DNA from: Allobosea thiooxidans
GTDB lineage: Bacteria; Pseudomonadota; Alphaproteobacteria; Rhizobiales; Beijerinckiaceae
Reading direction: 5' to 3'
Assembly: GCF_900168195.1 (NCBI RefSeq)
Contig: NZ_FUYX01000010.1
Coordinates: 62,001-126,000 of the forward strand
DNA length: 64,000 nucleotides
Of this stretch, positions 29,142 to 37,208 are shown piece by piece (the first letter of the stretch is position 1; each line of letters opens with the position of its first letter). The notes below the pieces were generated by a model. The model was not told the origin of the DNA. It saw only the letters and a list, made by a program, of their open reading frames with translations, and did not search any database. Made by a program: the position numbers and the translations under genes.

Positions 29142-30088
29142 CGCGGCTCGCCCGCTTCGCCTGCCTCGCCGGACTGCTCTTCGCGACGCAGTCGGTGGCG
29201 GCACCTGCCGCACCCGCTGCGCCTACCGCACCTGCACCTGTCTCGGACGCCGCCTATGGCGCCTATCAGGCCGGACATTACCGGCGCGCCCAGTCGGAAG
29301 CGCTCAAGCGCATCGAGGCGAACAGTAACGATGCGGCGGCGATGACCCTGCTCGGCGAGATCTACCGCCAGGGCCTCGGCGTTCCGCCGGACCAGAAGGC
29401 CGCGACCGAGTGGTACGAGCAGGCCGAGGCGCGCGGCGACATCAACGCCGCCTTCGCGCTCGCAACCCTGCTTCTCGACGAGAAGAGCGGCAAGCGCGAT
29501 GCCGCCCGCGCCGGCGCCCTGATGGAGAAGGCCGCCGCCGCCGGCCACCCCGCCGCCAACTACAATCTCGCCCTGACCCTGCTCGCGACCGGCCGCGAAG
29601 CCGACGACAAGCGCGCCATCGGCTGCCTCGAGACGGCCGCCAAGGCGAGCGTCGGCGACGCCATGCATGCGCTCGGCGTCCTGGCGAAGCAGGGCCGCGG
29701 CATGCCGGCGAGCGAAGAGGTCGCCGCCCGCTGGATGAAGCAGGCCGCCGTGGCCGGCAATGTGCCGGGCGAGGTCGAATACGCCATCATGCTGTTCAAC
29801 GGCACCGGCGTGGAGAAGAGCGAGGCCGAGGCTGCGAAGCTGTTCCGCCGCGCCGCCGCCCAGGGCAATCCCATCGCCCAGAACCGCCTCGCCAAGCTCT
29901 ATCAGTACGGGCTGGGCATTCCCCCCGACACGATCGAGGCCGCGGCCTGGCATCTCGCCGCCCGCGCCCAGGGCCTCAAGGATGCGGCGCTGGACGACCT
30001 GTTCGAGCGCCTGAAACCAGAGCAGCAGGCCCGCGCCGCCCGCATCGCCGCGACACGCATCAACTCCGCCGTCTTGACGACGCCTTAA
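29138..30088 (+). CDS. secreted Sel1-repeat (TPR-like) protein
   Basis: The 316-residue precursor has a Sec signal (MTRLARFACLAGLLFATQSVAAPA), a Pro/Ala linker and then repeated Sel1-like units. Examples are AAAMTLLGEIYRQGLGVPPDQKAATEWYEQAEARGDINAAFALATLL, EVEYAIMLFNGTGVEKSEAEAAKLFRRAAAQGNPIAQNRLAKLYQYGLGIPPDTIEAAAWHLAARAQG and two less perfect ones. Such repeats bind other proteins; the partner here would be periplasmic. It overlaps the ThiE-like gene and is followed by the inositol monophosphatase gene after a 91-base gap. Confidence 0.85.
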   Translation: MTRLARFACLAGLLFATQSVAAPAAPAAPTAPAPVSDAAYGAYQAGHYRRAQSEALKRIEANSNDAAAMTLLGEIYRQGLGVPPDQKAATEWYEQAEARGDINAAFALATLLLDEKSGKRDAARAGALMEKAAAAGHPAANYNLALTLLATGREADDKRAIGCLETAAKASVGDAMHALGVLAKQGRGMPASEEVAARWMKQAAVAGNVPGEVEYAIMLFNGTGVEKSEAEAAKLFRRAAAQGNPIAQNRLAKLYQYGLGIPPDTIEAAAWHLAARAQGLKDAALDDLFERLKPEQQARAARIAATRINSAVLTTP

Positions 30089-30179
30089 GACCCGCGCAAG
30101 TGACGGCTCACTATTCTTGCCGGGCGCGAGGCTTGCGCCGCTGGCCAATCGCGCCTTCCGGGCGCGCAAGAGGTTTTCG

Positions 30180-30971
30180 ATGATCCGCTCCCCCCTGATG
30201 ACCGTGATGACCGACGCCGTGATGAAGGCGTCCCGCTCGCTGAAGCGCGATTTCGGCGAGGTCGAGAATCTGCAGGTTCTTGCCAAGGGGCCGGGCGACT
30301 TCGTCTCCAAGGCCGATCACAAGGCCGAGGAGATCCTGCGCGAGTCGCTCCAGAAGGCTCGCCCCGGCTACGGCTTCGTCATGGAGGAGAGCGGCGTCGT
30401 CCATGGCACCGACGAGAGCAACCGCTGGCATATCGACCCGCTCGACGGCACCCACAACTTCCTGCGCGGCATCCCGCACTGGAACATCTCGGTCGCGCTC
30501 GAGCGCGACAACCAGTTCATCGCCGGCGTGGTCTACGACGCGGCCAAGGACGAGATGTTCATGGCCGAGAAGGGCAAGGGCGCCTATGTCAACAACCGCC
30601 GCCTGCGCGTCTCCGGCCGGAGCGAGCCGACCGAGATGCTGGTCGGCACCGGCATTCCCCATATCGGCAAGGGCGGCCACGGCCTCTTCCTGCGCGAGCT
30701 CGCCGCCGTGATGCCGCGCTTCGCCAATGTCCGCCGCATGGGCTCGGCCGCGCTCGACATCGCCTATGTCGCCGCGGGCCGCATGGACGCCTATTGGGAG
30801 CGTGGCCTCAACACCTGGGATTTCGCGGCCGGCGCCGTGCTGATCCGCGAGGCAGGCGGCACTTTCGGCACCCTCGACGGCAAGCCCGCGACGAGCGCCA
30901 AGGACATCATTTGCGGCAACGAGGCCGGCGAGCAGGCCCTGCGCGCCGCGCTGAAGACGGCTGCGGCCTGA
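30180..30971 (+). CDS. suhB: inositol monophosphatase family protein (SuhB-like)
   Basis: This is a Mg2+-dependent phosphatase of the inositol monophosphatase/FBPase superfamily. The 263-residue product has the metal site residues in GDFVSKADHKAEEIL and FVMEESG, the signature IDPLDGTHNFLRGIPHWNISVAL, and the second signature YWERGLNTWDFAAGAVLIREAGG. In E. coli the SuhB homologue also affects rRNA antitermination; here only the enzymatic family can be claimed. I start at the ATG at 30180 (MIRSPLMTVMTDAVMKASR); the frame extends upstream without a likely start. Confidence 0.92.
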   Translation: MIRSPLMTVMTDAVMKASRSLKRDFGEVENLQVLAKGPGDFVSKADHKAEEILRESLQKARPGYGFVMEESGVVHGTDESNRWHIDPLDGTHNFLRGIPHWNISVALERDNQFIAGVVYDAAKDEMFMAEKGKGAYVNNRRLRVSGRSEPTEMLVGTGIPHIGKGGHGLFLRELAAVMPRFANVRRMGSAALDIAYVAAGRMDAYWERGLNTWDFAAGAVLIREAGGTFGTLDGKPATSAKDIICGNEAGEQALRAALKTAAA

Positions 30972-31057
30972 GGAAACCTCCGCTCTTTCGTGCTTGATCC
31001 CGGCGGCGGGGGAGGCGACAGTCTTCACCGCACTCCGAGGCGAACGGAAGACGACGC

Positions 31058-32068
31058 ATGGCGAATGAGGATCTCGCGGCCGACCCCGTGGCGGCCGCCC
31101 CCCCGCGGACGGAAACCCGCTTCTCGCGCCCGCTTCGCTACGTCATCCGCGCGCTCCTCTTCCTCGCCCTGATCGGTTTCCTCGGCTTCATCCTGCAGGC
31201 CGGCCTGGTCCAGGCCTTCATGACCAATCCGGGGCTGAACGGCCTCATCCTCGGCGCGCTCCTCGTCGGCGTGCTGATCGCGCTGCGCGAGCTCGCGCGC
31301 CTCCACAGCGAGGCGCGCGCCGTCAGCCGCCTCGCCGCCGCGCCTACCTCCGTGGAGATCGAGCGCTCGCAGGTCATCGCGCCGCTCGGCGCCGTTCTGC
31401 CGGCACTGGAACGCGGCACGCTCGCGCCCTCCCAGGCCGCCTCGACGCTCGAATCGATCGCGGTCAGGCTCGATGACGGGCGCGAGGTGCTGCGCTATCT
31501 TGCGGGCCTGCTCGTCTTCCTCGGCCTGCTCGGCACCTTCTGGGGCCTGCTCGAGACGGTGGGCTCGGTGGGCACCGTCATCAAATCGCTGCGCACCGGC
31601 GCGGAAGCCGGCGTGCTCTTCGACGAGTTGAAGGCCGGCCTCGCCGCCCCGCTCGCCGGCATGGGCCTGTCCTTCTCGTCCTCGCTTTTCGGCATCGCCG
31701 GCTCGCTGATCCTCGGCTTCCTCGACCTGCAGGTCGCGCAGGCGCAGCGCCGCTTCCGCAACGAGGTCGAGACCTGGCTCGGCACGCGCACCGCCGCGCC
31801 CGACACCGCCCCCCTCCTCGTCGCAGGCGACGATCCGCTGGCCGAGCGCTTCGAGCGGTTGAGCGCGGCGATGGCGGACGGCACCGCCAACAACCGGGCC
31901 GCGACCCAGGCGCTGGCCAATCTCGCCGAGGGCATCCAGGGCCTGGTCCAGCACATGCGCTCCGAGCAGCAGATGATCCGCGACTGGGTCGAGGCGCAGG
32001 CCGCACGCGAGAAGGATCTGAAGCGGCTGCTCGAACGCCTGAGCACCGAACACGTCACGGAGCCCTGA
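31058..32068 (+). CDS. MotA/TolQ/ExbB-type proton channel family protein
   Basis: The 336-residue inner-membrane protein has four hydrophobic segments, near 25-47, 52-76, 146-172 and 200-228. The third contains FLGLLGTFWGLLETVGSVGTVI, the MotA/TolQ/ExbB signature (GLLGTxxGL). The C-terminal about 90 residues are cytoplasmic and helical. It lacks the size and layout of flagellar MotA and differs from the TolQ at 8.3 kb. It forms a pair with the downstream MotB-like protein, so together they may be an ion-driven stator acting on peptidoglycan. No Zorya nuclease genes are adjacent. Confidence 0.82.
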   Translation: MANEDLAADPVAAAPPRTETRFSRPLRYVIRALLFLALIGFLGFILQAGLVQAFMTNPGLNGLILGALLVGVLIALRELARLHSEARAVSRLAAAPTSVEIERSQVIAPLGAVLPALERGTLAPSQAASTLESIAVRLDDGREVLRYLAGLLVFLGLLGTFWGLLETVGSVGTVIKSLRTGAEAGVLFDELKAGLAAPLAGMGLSFSSSLFGIAGSLILGFLDLQVAQAQRRFRNEVETWLGTRTAAPDTAPLLVAGDDPLAERFERLSAAMADGTANNRAATQALANLAEGIQGLVQHMRSEQQMIRDWVEAQAAREKDLKRLLERLSTEHVTEP

Positions 32069-32099
32069 ACCGCCCCGCAAGCAACCGCAGGACATCGCA

Positions 32100-33116
32100 A
32101 TGGCCCTCTCCCGCGCCCATCGCCGCGAGGAAGCGAATTTCTGGCCCGGCTTCGTCGACGCCCTCTCGACGATGCTGATCGGCATCGTCTTCCTGCTTAC
32201 CGTCTTCGTGCTCGGCCAGTTCTTCCTCTCGCAGGAGCTGACCGGCAAGGACACGGCGCTCGAGCGGCTCAACAAGCAGATTTCCGAGCTCACCGACCTG
32301 CTCGCCCTCGAACGCTCTTCCAACCGGCAGGCGCAGGAAAGCCTGCAGCTCATGCAGTCGACCCTGACCGTCGAGCGTGGCGAACGCGGCCGCCTCCAGA
32401 GCCTGCTCGACGGCCAGAACAACGGCGCCCCGGCGCAGCTCGCCGAGACGCAGAAGGCCCTGGAGAGCGAGAAGCAGCTCTCCGCCCGGGCCCAGGCGAC
32501 GGTCGATCTCGTCAACCAGCAGATCCTCGCCATGCGCCGCCAGCTCGCCGCGCTGGAGGAGGCGCTTTCGGCCTCCGAGGCCAAGGACAAGGAAGCGCAG
32601 GCCCGCATCTCGGAGCTCGGCTCGCGCCTCAATGTCGCGCTCGCCCAGCGGGTGCAGGAGCTCGCGCGCTATCGCTCGGACTTCTTCGGCCGCCTGCGAC
32701 AAGTCCTCGGCACGCGGCCCGACATCCGCGTCGTCGGCGACCGCTTCGTCTTCCAGTCCGAGGTCTTCTTCGACGCGGGCCAGGCCGTGCTGAAGCCCGA
32801 GGGACAGGCCGAGCTCGACAAGCTCGCCGCCATCCTGCTCGATCTCGGCCGCGAGATGCCGCCCGACCTGCCCTGGATCCTGCGAGTCGACGGCCACACC
32901 GACAACCGCCCGATCAAGACGGCCCAGTTCCCTTCGAACTGGCACCTCTCCTCCGCCCGCGCCATCGCCGTCGTCGAATACCTGATCTCGCGCGGCCTGC
33001 CGACCGACCGCGTCGCCGCGACCGGTTTCGGCGAATACCAGCCGCTCGATGTCGCCAATACCGACGAGGCGCATCGCCGCAACCGCCGCATCGAGTTCAA
33101 GATCACGGAGCGCTAG
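32100..33116 (+). CDS. MotB-like protein: membrane helix, coiled coil and OmpA/peptidoglycan-binding domain
   Basis: The 338-residue product starts with a short basic tail and one membrane helix (FWPGFVDALSTMLIGIVFLLTVFVLGQFF, residues 14-42). It carries an Asp at position 20 where MotB has its proton-carrying Asp. A long coiled coil follows (about 45-195: LERLNKQISELTDLL, LESEKQLSARAQATVDLVNQQI, LEEALSASEAKDKEAQARI). The OmpA-like domain is at about 220-338 (FFDAGQAVLKPEGQAELDKLA, RVDGHTDNRPI, NWHLSSARAIAVVEYLISRGL, RRNRRIEFKI). It is the partner of the MotA-like gene 31 bases upstream and is followed after two bases by an Ivy-type lysozyme inhibitor. Confidence 0.85.
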   Translation: MALSRAHRREEANFWPGFVDALSTMLIGIVFLLTVFVLGQFFLSQELTGKDTALERLNKQISELTDLLALERSSNRQAQESLQLMQSTLTVERGERGRLQSLLDGQNNGAPAQLAETQKALESEKQLSARAQATVDLVNQQILAMRRQLAALEEALSASEAKDKEAQARISELGSRLNVALAQRVQELARYRSDFFGRLRQVLGTRPDIRVVGDRFVFQSEVFFDAGQAVLKPEGQAELDKLAAILLDLGREMPPDLPWILRVDGHTDNRPIKTAQFPSNWHLSSARAIAVVEYLISRGLPTDRVAATGFGEYQPLDVANTDEAHRRNRRIEFKITER

Positions 33117-33118
33117 CC

Positions 33119-33529
33119 ATGCGCACCAGGACGCTGCCCTTCGCCCCTGCCATCGCTCTCGCGCTGCTGCTCGCGCCGGCCGCTCTCGCCCAATCCCCGG
33201 GCGGCGGCCGCTATCTGCCGGAGATCCTCAAGCAGCCCGCCTATCGCGAGGCCTGGACACGGATGGTCGGCAAGCTCGGCCCGCGCGAAGCCTGGCTCAG
33301 GGCTAACCGCCTGACCGGCCCCGGTGGCCCGAGCACCGTGGTCACGGTCGACGGCCAGAGCTATGAGCGCGTCGACACCTGCAAGCGCCACGACTGCGGC
33401 GACAACCAGTTCTACGCGCTGTTCGCCACCGGTGGCAGCGAAGCCGTCGGCGTCCTTGTCCAGCCCGGCAATATCCGCTTCTTCGGCCAACCCAGCGAGG
33501 CGCAGCAGCGCGCGCTGGTCGGGCGGTAA
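33119..33529 (+). CDS. Ivy family lysozyme inhibitor
   Basis: Ivy proteins are periplasmic inhibitors of C-type lysozyme. The 136-residue precursor has a Sec signal (MRTRTLPFAPAIALALLLAPAALA, cleavage before QSPGG). The family loop CKPHDC appears as CKRHDC in SYERVDTCKRHDCGDNQFYALF; the two Cys flank the His that enters the lysozyme active site. The LPEILKQPAYREAWTRMVGKL segment is also typical. Its position two bases behind the MotB-like gene makes an envelope-protection operon plausible. Confidence 0.85.
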   Translation: MRTRTLPFAPAIALALLLAPAALAQSPGGGRYLPEILKQPAYREAWTRMVGKLGPREAWLRANRLTGPGGPSTVVTVDGQSYERVDTCKRHDCGDNQFYALFATGGSEAVGVLVQPGNIRFFGQPSEAQQRALVGR

Positions 33530-33547
33530 GGGGCCGCGAGGGGCGTC

Positions 33548-35344
33548 CTAGGCCGCCTCCAGCCCGAACTGCAGCGCCGCCAGGCGCGCATAGAGGCCGC
33601 CGCGCGCCTTGAGCTCGGCATGGGTGCCCTCCTCGACGATGCGGCCATCCTCCATGACGAGGATGCGGTCCGCCGAGAGGATGGTCGCCAGGCGATGCGC
33701 CACGACCAGCGTCGTGCGCCCCTGCATCAGCCGGTCAAGCGCGTCCTGCACCGCCCGCTCGCTTTCGGAATCGAGCGCGCTGGTGGCTTCGTCGAGCAGC
33801 AGGATCGGCGCATCCTTGAGGATTGCCCGCGCGATGGCGAGGCGCTGCCGCTGCCCGCCCGAGAGCGTGACGCCGCGCTCGCCGACGACGGTGTCGTAGC
33901 CCTGCGGCAGGGCCCGGATGAACTCGTCCGCCGCCGCGAGCCGCGCCGCGGACTCGACCTCCTCCTGCGACGCACCGGGCCGACCATAGGCGATATTGTC
34001 CCGGATCGAGACGCCGAACACGGTCGGCTCCTGCGGGACCAGCGCGAAGCGCTCGCGCCAAGCCTCGGGATCGGCTTCCGGCCCGGCGACGCCGTCGACC
34101 ACGACGCGTCCGTTCTGCGGGTCGTAGAAGCGCAGCGCGAGCTGCAGCACCGTGCTCTTGCCGGCGCCCGAGGGCCCGACCAGGGCCACGCGCTCTCCCG
34201 GCCTGACGGAGAAGTCCAGATTGGCCAGCGCCGGCCCGACGCGCCCGGGATAGCTGAAGGAGACGCCCTCGAAGGCGAGCTCGCCCAGCGAAGGATGCGG
34301 CATCGCCTTGGGATGCGGCGGCGCGGCGATGGCCGGCCGCGTCGCCAGGATCTCGCCGAGCCGGCTCGAGGCGCCGGCCGCGGCGCTGATGTCGCCATAG
34401 ACTTCCGAGAGCTGGCCGAGCGAGCTCGCCGCCAGCACGGCGTAGAGGATGAACTGCGAGAGGCGCCCGCCGCTCATCCGCCCGTCGAACACCTCGGTCG
34501 CGCCCGTCCAGAGCACGCAGACGACGCTGGCCGAGACCAGGAAGATCGCGACGCCGGAAAGCAGCGCCCGCGAGGCGGTCGCCTGCCGCGAAGCGGCATA
34601 GGCCTCCTCGGAGGCGGCCATGAACCGCGCCGAGGTCTGCCCCGCCGCGCCGAAGGACTGCATGGTGCGGATGGCGCCGACCGCTTCCGCCGCGAAGGCG
34701 GAGGCATCGGCCAGCCGGTCCTGCGCCGCCCGCGCCCGGCGGCGGACCGAGCGGCCCGACAGCACCAGCGGAACGACGATCAGCGGAATCACGCCGATGA
34801 CGATGGCGGAGAGGCGCGGGCTCGTCGCCACCATCATCGCCAGCGCGCCGAGCGCCATGATGGCGTTGCGCAGCGCGATCGAGGCGGTCGAGGCGAAGGT
34901 CGACTTGATCTGCGTCGTGTCGGCGGTGAGCCGCGAGACGAGGTCGCCCGCACGGCTCGAATCGAAGAAGGCTGGCTCGAGGCGGGTGAGGTGGCGGAAG
35001 ACGTCGGCCCGCAGGCTGGAGACGATGCGCTCGCCGACGGTCATGACCAGGTAGAAGCGCGCCGAGCTCGCCAGGGCGAGCACCGCGACCACGCCGATCA
35101 GCAGGATGAAGTAGCTGTTGGCGAGCTGCCTTTCGCCGCCGGCGAAGCCGACATCGATGACCCGCCGCACGGCGAGAGGAAGAGCCAGCGTCGCCAGCGA
35201 CGCGATCACCAGCGCGACGAGCGCCAGCATGATCCGCCGCTTCTGCGCCCGCGCATAGGGCCAGAAGGTCGCCAGCGAGCGGAAATCCGGCCGCGCCTTC
35301 TTGTCGTTCTTGTCAGCCTCGGCCACGCGCCGGACCTCCTGCAT
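33548..35344 (-). CDS. ABC transporter transmembrane/ATP-binding protein (MsbA/lipid-exporter type)
   Basis: This is a half-size exporter of about 598 residues, probably acting as a homodimer. The N-terminal membrane domain has six helices (first [24 protein letters not shown]). The nucleotide-binding domain has Walker [15 protein letters not shown]-loop [10 protein letters not shown], signature [16 protein letters not shown], Walker [19 protein letters not shown] and the H-loop VVAHRLAT. I prefer the ATG at 35344; an in-frame TTG at 35374 would add ten basic residues. It resembles exporters of lipids or drugs; the substrate is unknown. It is convergent with the Ivy gene and divergent from rpmE. 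Confidence 0.88.
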   Translation of the reverse strand: MQEVRRVAEADKNDKKARPDFRSLATFWPYARAQKRRIMLALVALVIASLATLALPLAVRRVIDVGFAGGERQLANSYFILLIGVVAVLALASSARFYLVMTVGERIVSSLRADVFRHLTRLEPAFFDSSRAGDLVSRLTADTTQIKSTFASTASIALRNAIMALGALAMMVATSPRLSAIVIGVIPLIVVPLVLSGRSVRRRARAAQDRLADASAFAAEAVGAIRTMQSFGAAGQTSARFMAASEEAYAASRQATASRALLSGVAIFLVSASVVCVLWTGATEVFDGRMSGGRLSQFILYAVLAASSLGQLSEVYGDISAAAGASSRLGEILATRPAIAAPPHPKAMPHPSLGELAFEGVSFSYPGRVGPALANLDFSVRPGERVALVGPSGAGKSTVLQLALRFYDPQNGRVVVDGVAGPEADPEAWRERFALVPQEPTVFGVSIRDNIAYGRPGASQEEVESAARLAAADEFIRALPQGYDTVVGERGVTLSGGQRQRLAIARAILKDAPILLLDEATSALDSESERAVQDALDRLMQGRTTLVVAHRLATILSADRILVMEDGRIVEEGTHAELKARGGLYARLAALQFGLEAA

Positions 35345-35595
35345 CTCGCGCGCGCGTCGCGCGCGCTCTTTCAATCAATCTCAAACTCGCCCCGGTGAAG
35401 CCGATCAGGGCCGGCTTGGCAAACGACGCAACGCCGCAGGGAAGGCCTCCGAGGGTGCGTCGCGCTTGCGCTGCGGCCCTGGCTGCGATATGTGCACGCG
35501 ACTTCACGACAGGCTCATCCGAATTCTTTCGACGGGCCGGGCAGGCTCGCCTGCTTGTCGACACGCCCGTTTTTGTAAGGTTCGAGGATTTCGTC

Positions 35596-35832
35596 ATGGC
35601 CAAGACCGGCATCCACCCCGACTATCACACCATCAAGGTCGTCATGACCGACGGTACCGAATACTTCACCCGTTCGACCTACGGCAAGGAAGGGGACACC
35701 CTCAACCTTGACATCGACCCGAAGACCCACCCGGCCTGGACCGGCGGCACCCAGCATATGCTGGACCGCGGCGGCCGCGTCTCGCGCTTCAACACGCGCT
35801 TCGCTGGCCTGGGTACGATCGGCAAGAAGTGA
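35596..35832 (+). CDS. rpmE: 50S ribosomal protein L31
   Basis: The 78-residue protein matches type A bacterial L31 of Rhizobiales: [72 protein letters not shown]. It lacks the zinc-binding Cys residues of the C+ form, as expected for this group. The upstream 250 bases to the divergent ABC exporter hold its promoter. A strong terminator follows. Confidence 0.96.
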   Translation: MAKTGIHPDYHTIKVVMTDGTEYFTRSTYGKEGDTLNLDIDPKTHPAWTGGTQHMLDRGGRVSRFNTRFAGLGTIGKK

Positions 35833-35870
35833 TGCTGCGGCGCCTCGGCGCCGTCGTTGATCCAAGACAA

Positions 35871-35900
35871 GAAACCCGGCCGAAAGGCCGGGTTTCTTCG
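35871..35900 (+). terminator. intrinsic terminator after rpmE
   Basis: A perfect ten-base stem AAACCCGGCC / GGCCGGGTTT with a GAAA tetraloop is followed by CTTCG, 40 bases after the rpmE stop. Confidence 0.8.
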
Positions 35901-36029
35901 TTCTGGGAGCTGCCGATCTTGCACGGAACCACGCGGTCATCCAGGGCTTGACCCGGGCTTCCGCGGGAATGCGGCACACGCTCCAGGCTGGCCGGATCGC
36001 GTCGCCGCCCTGCCCCACTCGGACGGGGC

Positions 36030-36560
36030 TCAGCCGACCCGCCCGAGCCTCGCCTGCAGGCTGGCGAGCTGGTCCTTGACGGGATTGGCCGCCACGCTGC
36101 GGGCCCCGGTCCCGGTCATCTGGTTCTCGAGATGGCGCACGCGCGCCTGCAGCCGCGACGAATGCGCCATCAGCGCACGCAGCCGTTCCGGCAGCTGGGC
36201 GACGATGTGCTCGGCCGGAGCGATCATCGGATCGCCGATCGCGACCTTGTTGTGCTCGGTCCTGGCCTGCTCGACCGTCAGCTCGCCCTCGGCCACGGCG
36301 CGCTGCACCAGCAGCCAGGAGGCGATCTGCATCAGCCGGGTCGTCAGGCGCATGCTCTCGGTGGCATAGGTCAGCGCGATCTCGCGCGGCAGCGCCGCCG
36401 CCTCCTTGCGCCCGTCCCCGTCGAGATAGGCGGCGGTCTGCTCGACCAGCCCCATGCCCTCGCGAAACAGCAGCATGAAACCCTCGGAGCGGACGAAGCG
36501 GCGCGCAAAGGACAGCGCCCCCTCTTCCGACTGCGGGTTGAGCAGCTGGGCATCGTTCAT
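36030..36560 (-). CDS. rcdA: DUF1465 family protein, RcdA homologue
   Basis: The DUF1465 family includes Caulobacter RcdA, an adaptor that helps ClpXP degrade CtrA and other cell-cycle proteins. The 176-residue helical product reads LSFARRFVRSEGFMLLFREGMGLVEQTAAYLDGDGRKEAAALPREIALTYATESMRLTTRLMQIASWLLVQRAVAEGELT, characteristic of the family. The ATG at 36560 is preceded by GGGAGA. A near-perfect CtrA-type site lies about 100 bases upstream, consistent with control by CtrA. Whether it delivers CtrA to ClpXP in this organism is inference from homology. Confidence 0.82.
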   Translation of the reverse strand: MNDAQLLNPQSEEGALSFARRFVRSEGFMLLFREGMGLVEQTAAYLDGDGRKEAAALPREIALTYATESMRLTTRLMQIASWLLVQRAVAEGELTVEQARTEHNKVAIGDPMIAPAEHIVAQLPERLRALMAHSSRLQARVRHLENQMTGTGARSVAANPVKDQLASLQARLGRVG

Positions 36561-36661
36561 GCGGTGTCTCCCATCGGCACAAGACCGTACGCCTCTGGAA
36601 CGCGCCACGGTTCATGCCACGGACGTCGCAAGGATAACGCCGCTGCGGTTTTCCGCCCGCG

Positions 36662-36676
36662 GTAAGGTGTCGTTAA
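36662..36676 (-). promoter_or_regulatory. CtrA-like binding site upstream of rcdA
   Basis: On the minus strand the sequence is TTAA-CGACACC-TTAC, one mismatch from the CtrA consensus TTAA-N7-TTAA, about 100 bases before the rcdA start. A TTAAGGTTAA dyad adjoins it. Confidence 0.45.
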
Positions 36677-36757
36677 CCTTAACGGCGCTACACCCCTGTG
36701 GCGAGAACAAGGCCGCCGCCGCAAGGCGAAATGGCTGGAAAACGGGAACGCGCCAAC

Positions 36758-36784
36758 AAAAAAAGAGCCGCCTGGAGGCGGCTC
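36758..36784 (-). terminator. minus-strand intrinsic terminator
   Basis: GAGCCGCC-TGGA-GGCGGCTC is a perfect eight-base stem preceded on the plus strand by A7. Read on the minus strand, it is a hairpin followed by T7. It lies about 130 bases after the DUF1192 stop and would end that transcript. Confidence 0.75.
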
Positions 36785-36788
36785 GAAG

Positions 36789-36905
36789 GTCAACAGGGAG
36801 GCGTCAAACAGAGTGGGCAGGAGAGCCACTCGACATCCAGACAAACTGGATGGTTCGATTCATACTTTGGAATCATTAACGCGCCCTTAACGGGCGTTTC
36901 TTTTT
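36789..36905 (+). ncRNA. candidate small RNA with 3' terminator (speculative)
   Basis: The stretch ends in a plus-strand terminator but contains no gene on that strand. It includes a possible hairpin CATCCAG-ACAAA-CTGGATG (36833-36851). The 5' end is unknown and no known RNA family is recognised. It is listed only because an orphan terminator needs a transcript. Confidence 0.25.
36882..36905 (+). terminator. plus-strand terminator without an upstream gene
   Basis: Stem CGCCC-TTAAC-GGGCG is followed by TTTCTTTTT. The left arm and loop also form the spacer and right half of a TTAA-N7-TTAAC CtrA-type site (36876-36891). Confidence 0.55.
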
Positions 36906-36914
36906 GACCCTGTT

Positions 36915-37115
36915 TCAGGCGAGCTTGCGGAAGAACGCGTCCGCCGCGGAGCGGGACGCGTCCTTGCGCGCCCGCGCCTCGGCGAGGCGCTCGATCTCGG
37001 CCTTCAGGACGGCGATCCGCTCGTCGATCTCGGCGAGCGAGAGCGTCGAGAGGTCCTGCCCGATCTCGTGCACGCTCTTCGGTTTGGGGCGATCATCCTC
37101 CGGGAATATCGACAT
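36915..37115 (-). CDS. DUF1192 family small protein
   Basis: The 66-residue acidic/basic helical protein (MSIFPEDDRPKPKSVHEIGQDLSTLSLAEIDERIAVLKAEIERLAEARARK) matches the DUF1192 family of alphaproteobacteria, function unknown. The start at 37115 has GAGG five bases upstream. It is divergent from the quinone oxidoreductase, and its transcript probably ends at the minus-strand terminator at 36758. Confidence 0.85.
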   Translation of the reverse strand: MSIFPEDDRPKPKSVHEIGQDLSTLSLAEIDERIAVLKAEIERLAEARARKDASRSAADAFFRKLA

Positions 37116-37208
37116 GGCGGCCTCGCATCTGCTCAAACTGCGCGCGGCAGGCTAGCCCACTCGCGGCCGCAGTCACGCTGCGCCGCACCATGCGAAGGAC
37201 GACAGGCC

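Larger units (their letters stand above)
36561..36914. other. intergenic region with two opposed terminators and CtrA-like sites
   Basis: These 354 bases lie upstream of rcdA and downstream of the DUF1192 gene (both on the minus strand). They hold a TTAA-N7-TTAC site at 36662-36676, a minus-strand terminator at 36758-36784, and a plus-strand terminator at 36882-36905 that overlaps a perfect TTAA-N7-TTAAC site. No protein gene is convincing. The plus-strand terminator has no plus-strand gene to serve, so a small RNA is possible. Confidence 0.5.

Noticed and set aside
31058..33116. MotA/MotB-like pair as a Zorya phage-defence system (ZorAB)
   Set aside because: No ZorC, ZorD or ZorE nuclease/helicase is adjacent, and the neighbours (suhB, Ivy, ABC exporter, rpmE) are housekeeping genes. 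A general envelope role is more likely.
36698..36907. 69-codon plus-strand frame between rcdA and the DUF1192 gene
   Set aside because: No ribosome binding site or family. It spans the minus-strand terminator and the orphan terminator, so a non-coding explanation is preferred.
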